64,000 nucleotides of DNA, from assembly GCA_965221655.1 (NCBI GenBank), contig OZ244906.1:1240001-1304000 (forward strand). Reading direction: 5' to 3'. Each line of letters opens with the position of its first letter. The first letter of the stretch is position 1. The DNA is from Bin107 sp965221655 (GTDB taxonomy: Bacteria; UBA8248). A model generated the notes under the pieces. The model did not search any database. It worked only from the letters and a program-made list of their open reading frames with translations, and was not told where the DNA came from. This document shows positions 59,522 to 64,000 of this stretch, one piece after another. The position numbers and the translations under genes were made by a program.

Positions 59522-60235
59522 ATGGCGACGCGCTCCAGCATCGAATGGACGGAGACGACCTGGAACCCGGTGACGGGCTGTACGAAGATAAGTCCGGGCT
59601 GCAAACACTGCTACGCCGAGAGGATGTCGAAACGGCTCCAGGCCATGGGCGTCGAGAAATACCGCGTGGGCTTCGCGCTCGCCACCCACCCGCAGGCACT
59701 CGAAGAGCCCTTCAACTGGAAGAAACCGCGCCTCGTCTTCGTCAATTCGATGAGCGATTTGTTCCACCGCTCCGTGCCGACGGGTTTCATCGAGGCGGTG
59801 TTCGACGTGATGCGCCGCTGCCCGCGCCACACTTTTCAGGTTCTCACCAAACGCCCCGGGCGCGCCGCGCGGCTCCCAATCGAGTGGCCACCCAACGTCT
59901 GGCTGGGTGCGAGCGTGGAATCCGAAGAGCGGCTCGAGCGACTCACGCCCCTGCGGGTGAGCGGGGCGCGCACGAAGTTTCTCTCTCTCGAACCCCTGCT
60001 GGGGCCGCTGCCGGGTCTCGACCTCACCGGCATCGACTGGGTGATCGTCGGGGGTGAGTCCGGACCTGGTGCGCGGCCGATGGAGGCAGGCTGGGTGCGC
60101 GCGATTCGCGACGAGTGCCTCTCGAGCGGCACCCCCTTCTTCTTCAAGCAGTGGGGGGGTGTTAGGAAGAAAAGGACGGGGCGCGTGCTGGACAGCAGGA
60201 CGTGGGACGAGATGCCGGGGGACAGGCAGGGGTGA
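59522..60235 (+). CDS. DUF5131 (phage Gp37/Gp68-like) three-Cys-motif protein
   Basis: A 237-residue protein: SSIEWTETTWNPVTGCTKISPGCKHCYAERM, where C20, C27 and C30 form the three-Cys motif (C-x6-C-x2-C), then VFVNSMSDLFH, FQVLTKRPGR, NVWLGASVESEERLERL, VGGESGPGARPMEAGWVRAIRDEC and FFFKQWGG. Relatives are phage Gp37/Gp68 proteins with a radical-SAM-like look. It directly follows TcmP, as the family definition expects. Its GC content is chromosome-like, unlike tcmP. No phage structural genes are near. Confidence 0.9.
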   Translation: MATRSSIEWTETTWNPVTGCTKISPGCKHCYAERMSKRLQAMGVEKYRVGFALATHPQALEEPFNWKKPRLVFVNSMSDLFHRSVPTGFIEAVFDVMRRCPRHTFQVLTKRPGRAARLPIEWPPNVWLGASVESEERLERLTPLRVSGARTKFLSLEPLLGPLPGLDLTGIDWVIVGGESGPGARPMEAGWVRAIRDECLSSGTPFFFKQWGGVRKKRTGRVLDSRTWDEMPGDRQG

Positions 60236-60495
60236 AGCAAAGGCTGCCCCAAACCACGCCGGGGAGCGAAGCGGCGGCGGAATGCGGACCCAAAATGGTT
60301 AGGGTTGTGGATTCCTGGCCGCATCGAGCCGCTAGAATTGACAAAATAACGAAAGGTATGTAGCCTCAATCCCCATCTGCGTCAGACAATCGGCCATCTC
60401 TGTAGCACCGCACGAATTGGGTATGGTCGCCCTGCTTCCCGATGGAACAAGCTTCCCTGGAGTTGAACTTACACTTTGGAGAAAGGAGCACTGTC
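60236..60495. other. Intergenic stretch before the NMT1-type binding-protein gene
   Basis: No gene is seen in this 260-base gap. A TTGACA at 60338-60343 lacks a good -10 at the correct distance (TAGCCT after 17 bases), so the promoter is tentative. GGAGAAAGGAG before 60496 is the SD. Confidence 0.3.
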
Positions 60496-61518
60496 ATGCG
60501 GAGAAAATGGATACGGATTCTCCCGGCGTTCGGCGCACTCGTGCTTTCCCTCACGTTCATTGGCGCTTCTCCCGCCGCTGAAAAAGTCATTCTCACCCAG
60601 CCGGTGGACAGCCTCAGCTTCTTCCCGATTTACGTAGGGCGCATCAAGGGATTTTTCAAGGAAGAGGGGCTTACTCTGGACGTGAAGGCTACCGCCGGCG
60701 GCGGGCCGCACCTCACGGCCGTCCTGGCGGGGAAGGCCGAGTTCACCGCCAGCCCGGGAACCTACCAGCTCAATGCGCTCAACTCGGGCAAAAGAGCCGT
60801 CGGCTTCGTGGACCTTCTGCGGCGCAACATCATCGGAATGGTGATCCACAAAGAAGCGGCAAAGAAAGCGGGCATCAAACCCGGCATGCCTCTCATGGAA
60901 AAGGTTCGCCGCGCCAAAGGCTTGAAAATCGGCGTGACGCGGCCGGGCGCCCTGACCGACGTGCTCGCCCGCAACCTGCTGGGCCGCGCCGGGCTCAAGG
61001 TTCCACAGGACGTGCGCATCCTCGCCGTGGGCGGCGCCGGCACCATGCTGCCGGCTTTCAAGAACCGCAAAATCGACATTTTCACAATCTCCACACCGCA
61101 TCCCGAACGTATGCTCAGTCAAGGGGTCGGCGTGTGGTTCGTGAACTGGGCAGCCGGCGAGGACAAGGCCATCAAGGAGTTTATGATGACGGCCGTTATG
61201 GCCACGCCCAAGCTCATGAAGGAGCGCCCCGGCCTCGTCAAGCGCATGGCCCGGGCAGTCATGAAATCTCAGCTCTATATCCAGAAAACCTCCGTCGACC
61301 AGCTCACCGAGGACATGAAGCCCTTCTTCGGTACGCGCGTTTCCCCGGAGGCGCTGCGCGTTTCGGTCGCCACGGTGAAGGGCGCAGTCAACCCGACCGG
61401 CAAAATGACCGACGAGGCCGTCCAGACCACGTTCGGGCTCATGAAGAGCGGCGGCAAGCTCAAGAACCTGAGCAAGGTCAAGCGCAGCGACGTGTGGACG
61501 GACGAATTTTTGAAGTAA
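60496..61518 (+). CDS. ABC transporter substrate-binding protein, NMT1/SsuA-TauA type
   Basis: A 340-residue periplasmic protein. Signal peptide MRRKWIRILPAFGALVLSLTF with cleavage near SPAAEK; then LSFFPIYVGRIKGFFKEEGLTLDVKATAGGGPHLTAVLAGKAEFTASPG, typical of NMT1/THI5/SsuA proteins that bind sulfonates, nitrate, pyrimidine or thiamine precursors. GGAGAAAGGAG lies upstream of 60496. It heads a three-gene transporter operon. Ligand unknown. Confidence 0.92.
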   Translation: MRRKWIRILPAFGALVLSLTFIGASPAAEKVILTQPVDSLSFFPIYVGRIKGFFKEEGLTLDVKATAGGGPHLTAVLAGKAEFTASPGTYQLNALNSGKRAVGFVDLLRRNIIGMVIHKEAAKKAGIKPGMPLMEKVRRAKGLKIGVTRPGALTDVLARNLLGRAGLKVPQDVRILAVGGAGTMLPAFKNRKIDIFTISTPHPERMLSQGVGVWFVNWAAGEDKAIKEFMMTAVMATPKLMKERPGLVKRMARAVMKSQLYIQKTSVDQLTEDMKPFFGTRVSPEALRVSVATVKGAVNPTGKMTDEAVQTTFGLMKSGGKLKNLSKVKRSDVWTDEFLK

Positions 61519-61550
61519 ACGAATTTTCTGTGATTTGAGAACAACCCCTC

Positions 61551-61584
61551 CCTCCGGCCGGGTCGTCCGCGCCCCGGCCGGAGG
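61551..61584 (+). terminator. Perfect 12-bp intercistronic hairpin between binding-protein and ATPase genes
   Basis: Arms 61551-61562 and 61573-61584 are complementary over 12 bases with a 10-base loop. The right arm ends in GGAGG, 20 bases upstream of the TTG start of the ATPase. No T tract follows. Confidence 0.65.
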
Positions 61585-61604
61585 AGGCCAGGGAGAGTGG
61601 TTCG

Positions 61605-62384
61605 TTGAGTGCGTTTTTGTCCATCCAGCAAGTTGGCAAACGGTTCCTCTCGCGGGGGACCATCGTCCATGCGATGTCCGAGGTCAACCTCGACGTGAAC
61701 GAGAGGGAATTCCTGACCATCGTGGGGCCGAGCGGGTGCGGCAAGAGCACACTGCTGAACATCCTCTCCGGACTCTACCCCCCCAGCAGTGGAAAGGTGT
61801 TTTACCAGGGAGATCTCATTCGCGGGTTAAACTCCGAGATAGGCTACGTGACCCAGCAGGACAACCTGCTTCCCTGGAGAACCCTGCGCAAAAACGTCAT
61901 GCTTCCCCTGGAATTCCGCGGGGAGTCCATCTCCAACGGCGCCGCGGATCGAGTGCAATTTCTCATTGACAAGGTGGGCCTATCGGGCTTCGAAAACCAC
62001 TACCCGCATGAATTATCAGGTGGAATGCGCCAGCGCGTGAACATCATTCGGACCCTGGTATGCAACCCGCGCGTCATCCTGATGGACGAACCCTTCGGTC
62101 CCCTGGACGCCCAGACCCGCCTGACGCTGCAGAATCAGTTGTTGGAACTTTGGCGAGAGGAACGCAAGACCATTGTTTTCATCACGCACGACCTGACCGA
62201 AGCCATCACGCTGGCCGACCGGGTGGTCGTGATGACGGGCCGGCCCGGAACCATCAAGAGCGTCACCCCCGTGACGATCCCCCGGCCGCGCGACGTCTAC
62301 CATATCCACGACTCCCAGGACTACCGCGAGATTTACGACAAGCTCTGGGAAGAGCTCCGAGACGAAGTGGCAAAGGTGATGTGA
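61605..62384 (+). CDS. ABC transporter ATPase, SsuB/TauB type
   Basis: A 259-residue ATPase: Walker A GPSGCGKST at 41-49, a Q-loop with VTQQDNLLPWRTLRKNV, signature LSGGMRQ at 137-143, Walker B VILMDEP at 157-163 and IVFITHDLTEAITLADRVVVM with the switch His. The start is a TTG at 61605 with GGGAGAG upstream. It overlaps the permease start by one base (TGATG). Confidence 0.95.
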   Translation: MSAFLSIQQVGKRFLSRGTIVHAMSEVNLDVNEREFLTIVGPSGCGKSTLLNILSGLYPPSSGKVFYQGDLIRGLNSEIGYVTQQDNLLPWRTLRKNVMLPLEFRGESISNGAADRVQFLIDKVGLSGFENHYPHELSGGMRQRVNIIRTLVCNPRVILMDEPFGPLDAQTRLTLQNQLLELWREERKTIVFITHDLTEAITLADRVVVMTGRPGTIKSVTPVTIPRPRDVYHIHDSQDYREIYDKLWEELRDEVAKVM

Positions 62385-63289
62385 TGCCCCAGTCAGACGA
62401 CGTGAAATCCCACCCCCCGGAAGATCTCCTGCTTCCCCCTGAAGTGACGGGGCTGCGCCTGCTGTGGTGGCGGCTGCGAAACGCCGAGGAGCTCCGGTGG
62501 GTGCGCGTGGCGGCCCTTCGCATTCTCTTCGGCGTGATCATGATCGTCGTGTGGGAAGCCGTTTCGGGCCGCTTGATCGACCACCGCACCATCAGCAGCC
62601 CGAGCCTGCTCGTGACATCTTTTTTCGAGATCGCGGACCCGGCCAACCCGGATGGCTCCTTGTGGGTTCACTTTTTCTACACAGTGGAAAATACCTTCTG
62701 GGGCTATCTCCTCGGCGCCCTGGTCGGCATCCTCTTCGGCTTCGTGCTGGCGGAAATCGACGTCGTGGCCCTGGTCATCGAGCCGTTCATCATGGCTTTC
62801 AACGGGGTTCCGCGCATCGCGTATGCCCCCCTGTTCATCGCATGGTTTGGAATCGAGCGCCAACCGAAGATCATTCTGGTGATGACCATCGTGTTCTTCC
62901 TGACTTTCGTGAGCACGTTTTCGGGCATTCGTGGGGTGAGCCGAGACCTGATCAACGTTGCGCGCGTTCTGGGCGGAAGAAAACTCGCCATTCTGCGCAA
63001 GATTGTCATTCCCTCCGCTTCTCCATGGATCTTCAACGGCCTGAAAATCAGCATCCCCTTCGGCATGGTGGGCGCGATTGTCGGTGAATACATTATCGCC
63101 GACAGGGGGCTCGGATATCTGCTGCAGCGCTACAACAACGAGTATTACACCACGGGCCTGATCCTGATCATTTTCCTCCTCATGCTCCTGGTCATCATGG
63201 TGAACCAGATTTTGAACTGGGCCGAAGGACGCGCCCTGCGTTGGCGACCTACGAGTCAGTTGGGGCAGGAAACCGTAATACCGAGTTAA
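62384..63289 (+). CDS. ABC transporter permease, SsuC/TauC type
   Basis: A 301-residue permease with six hydrophobic segments. The coupling loop is NVARVLGGRKLAILRKIVIPSASPWIFNGLKISIPFGMVGAIVGEYI. The N-terminal cytosolic part is 50 residues. The transporter is complete with the binding protein and ATPase. Confidence 0.94.
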   Translation: MPQSDDVKSHPPEDLLLPPEVTGLRLLWWRLRNAEELRWVRVAALRILFGVIMIVVWEAVSGRLIDHRTISSPSLLVTSFFEIADPANPDGSLWVHFFYTVENTFWGYLLGALVGILFGFVLAEIDVVALVIEPFIMAFNGVPRIAYAPLFIAWFGIERQPKIILVMTIVFFLTFVSTFSGIRGVSRDLINVARVLGGRKLAILRKIVIPSASPWIFNGLKISIPFGMVGAIVGEYIIADRGLGYLLQRYNNEYYTTGLILIIFLLMLLVIMVNQILNWAEGRALRWRPTSQLGQETVIPS

Positions 63290-63333
63290 GCGGCGTCCCG
63301 GCCCGTTTGCAGGTCGAAGGAGGAATAGAGCCG

Positions 63334-63753
63334 ATGCCACCCGTTGTCGTACTCCAGCAGATTCGGGCTCCCATCGAGAAAGTCTTCGCGTTCGTCGGGA
63401 ACGTGGAAACGCATCCGCAGATCGCGCCATTCTCCCGGGAGGTGCGCATCACCTCTCCCGAAGGCCACAAGGGTGCGGGAACCCGCTTCCACCAAACCTT
63501 TCACGACAGGCCCGCGTGCGACTCGGTAATCACCGTCTGGGAGCCCCATTCGAAAATTGTCTGGCACAACTTCGTCGGTGGAAGCGACGAACCCGCCCAA
63601 ATCATCACCTACCGCTTCGAGCAAGACGGCGACGTCACCCACGTTCTGCACACCGTGGACAACAACGCCTATGAAGACCAAACCCTGCACCGGGGCGGAA
63701 CGGAAGAAAACATTCAGGAATTGGCGAACCTGAAAAACTTGGTGGAAAACTAA
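63334..63753 (+). CDS. SRPBCC/polyketide cyclase-like protein
   Basis: A 139-residue START-like fold protein: IRAPIEKVFAFVGNVETHPQIAPFSREVRIT, GAGTRFHQTF, WEPHSKIVWHNFVGG, and a C-terminal helix ending NLKNLVEN. The hydrophobic pocket binds a lipid, aromatic or cofactor; function unknown. GGAGG lies upstream of 63334. It starts 44 bases after the permease, so it may be the fourth gene of the operon. Confidence 0.85.
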   Translation: MPPVVVLQQIRAPIEKVFAFVGNVETHPQIAPFSREVRITSPEGHKGAGTRFHQTFHDRPACDSVITVWEPHSKIVWHNFVGGSDEPAQIITYRFEQDGDVTHVLHTVDNNAYEDQTLHRGGTEENIQELANLKNLVEN

Positions 63754-64000
63754 AGATAAGAAGATGGCGTTGGCGTCGCGCCCCTCGCGCGCCTCGCCTC
63801 TTGTGGTTCCCGGGACCCTTCTTTTGTTTGTCGCGCTTCTCCCGGAAGATGCACTGCCCACCCGTGCCGGACTCCTCGAGAACGTGAAAACCTCCTGATT
63901 CTCCGGCCAAGAGCCGCCAGCCGAAATTTCTCTCGAAAACCACCGCTGGAAGCACCGAAAAATCCCTCCGATAAAATGGGGATGTATTCAAAAAGTACGA

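Noticed and set aside
63635..63991. A 118-codon minus-strand frame at the window end
   Set aside because: It is antisense to the SRPBCC gene, with no motif and biased composition. I see no gene in 63754-64000; a partial promoter-like TAAAAT at 63972-63977 has no matching -35.

Overview
The window is GC-rich (roughly two-thirds G+C by eye), densely coded bacterial chromosome with about 60 protein genes and one tRNA. Sec, Tat and lipoprotein signals, TRAP and ABC uptake systems, PBP4, RecJ, FtsB and a small haem c lipoprotein point to a Gram-negative organism. The mix of TRAP/amidase catabolism, a DUF3047 protein, an EtfD-like iron-sulfur oxidoreductase and a selenoprotein recalls uncultured deltaproteobacterial, Tectomicrobia or NC10-type lineages; this placement is inference only. 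I recognise no dedicated DNA-binding transcription regulator in the 64 kb.

Layout. 1-23.3 kb is mainly catabolic: an amidohydrolase, an amidase with an AtzG-like small partner, an AcuI-type reductase, a CinA-type amidohydrolase, a molybdopterin oxidoreductase coupled to a triple-Rid protein, a TRAP transporter (DctP-Q-M) followed by an amidase and a 56-residue membrane protein, an allophanate-hydrolase-like amidase coupled to an AT-richer DUF429 gene, an acyl-CoA synthetase, a dialkylglycine-decarboxylase-like enzyme, TrmL and two Gfo/Idh/MocA oxidoreductases. 23.4-32.9 kb holds the initiator tRNA and a long, mostly overlapping biosynthetic operon: trpF-trpB-trpA-leuC-leuD-leuB-asd-mtnP-hemL-ftsB. 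33.2-39.7 kb is a branched-chain-amino-acid-type ABC transporter with two nearly identical binding proteins. 39.6-45.3 kb carries moaD-moaE, a MidA-type methyltransferase, recJ and dacB. 45.3-49.8 kb has a small membrane protein, a peroxiredoxin-like gene with an in-frame UGA best read as selenocysteine, and a peptide-type ABC transporter without its ATPases. 49.7-58.5 kb carries a dihaem lipoprotein, an orphan B12 domain, an EtfD-like membrane Fe-S oxidoreductase, a DUF3047 protein, a lytic transglycosylase-like lipoprotein, an acyl-CoA dehydrogenase, a class IV aminotransferase and a dihydrolipoyl dehydrogenase. 58.6-60.2 kb is a two-gene module of a three-Cys-motif partner protein (TcmP) and a Gp37/Gp68-like DUF5131 protein. 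60.4-63.8 kb is an NMT1/SsuA-type ABC transporter plus an SRPBCC protein.

Most notable: the selenoprotein peroxiredoxin-like gene with a SECIS-like hairpin after the UGA; a MoaD whose C-terminal Gly-Gly is followed by Cys-Ala; the TcmP-DUF5131 pair with contrasting base composition; perfect GC-rich hairpins behind four solute-binding-protein genes; and a triple-Rid protein lacking the catalytic Arg of RidA in all three domains. Start sites were chosen from Shine-Dalgarno placement and family N-termini; functions come from recognised motifs, not database searches.
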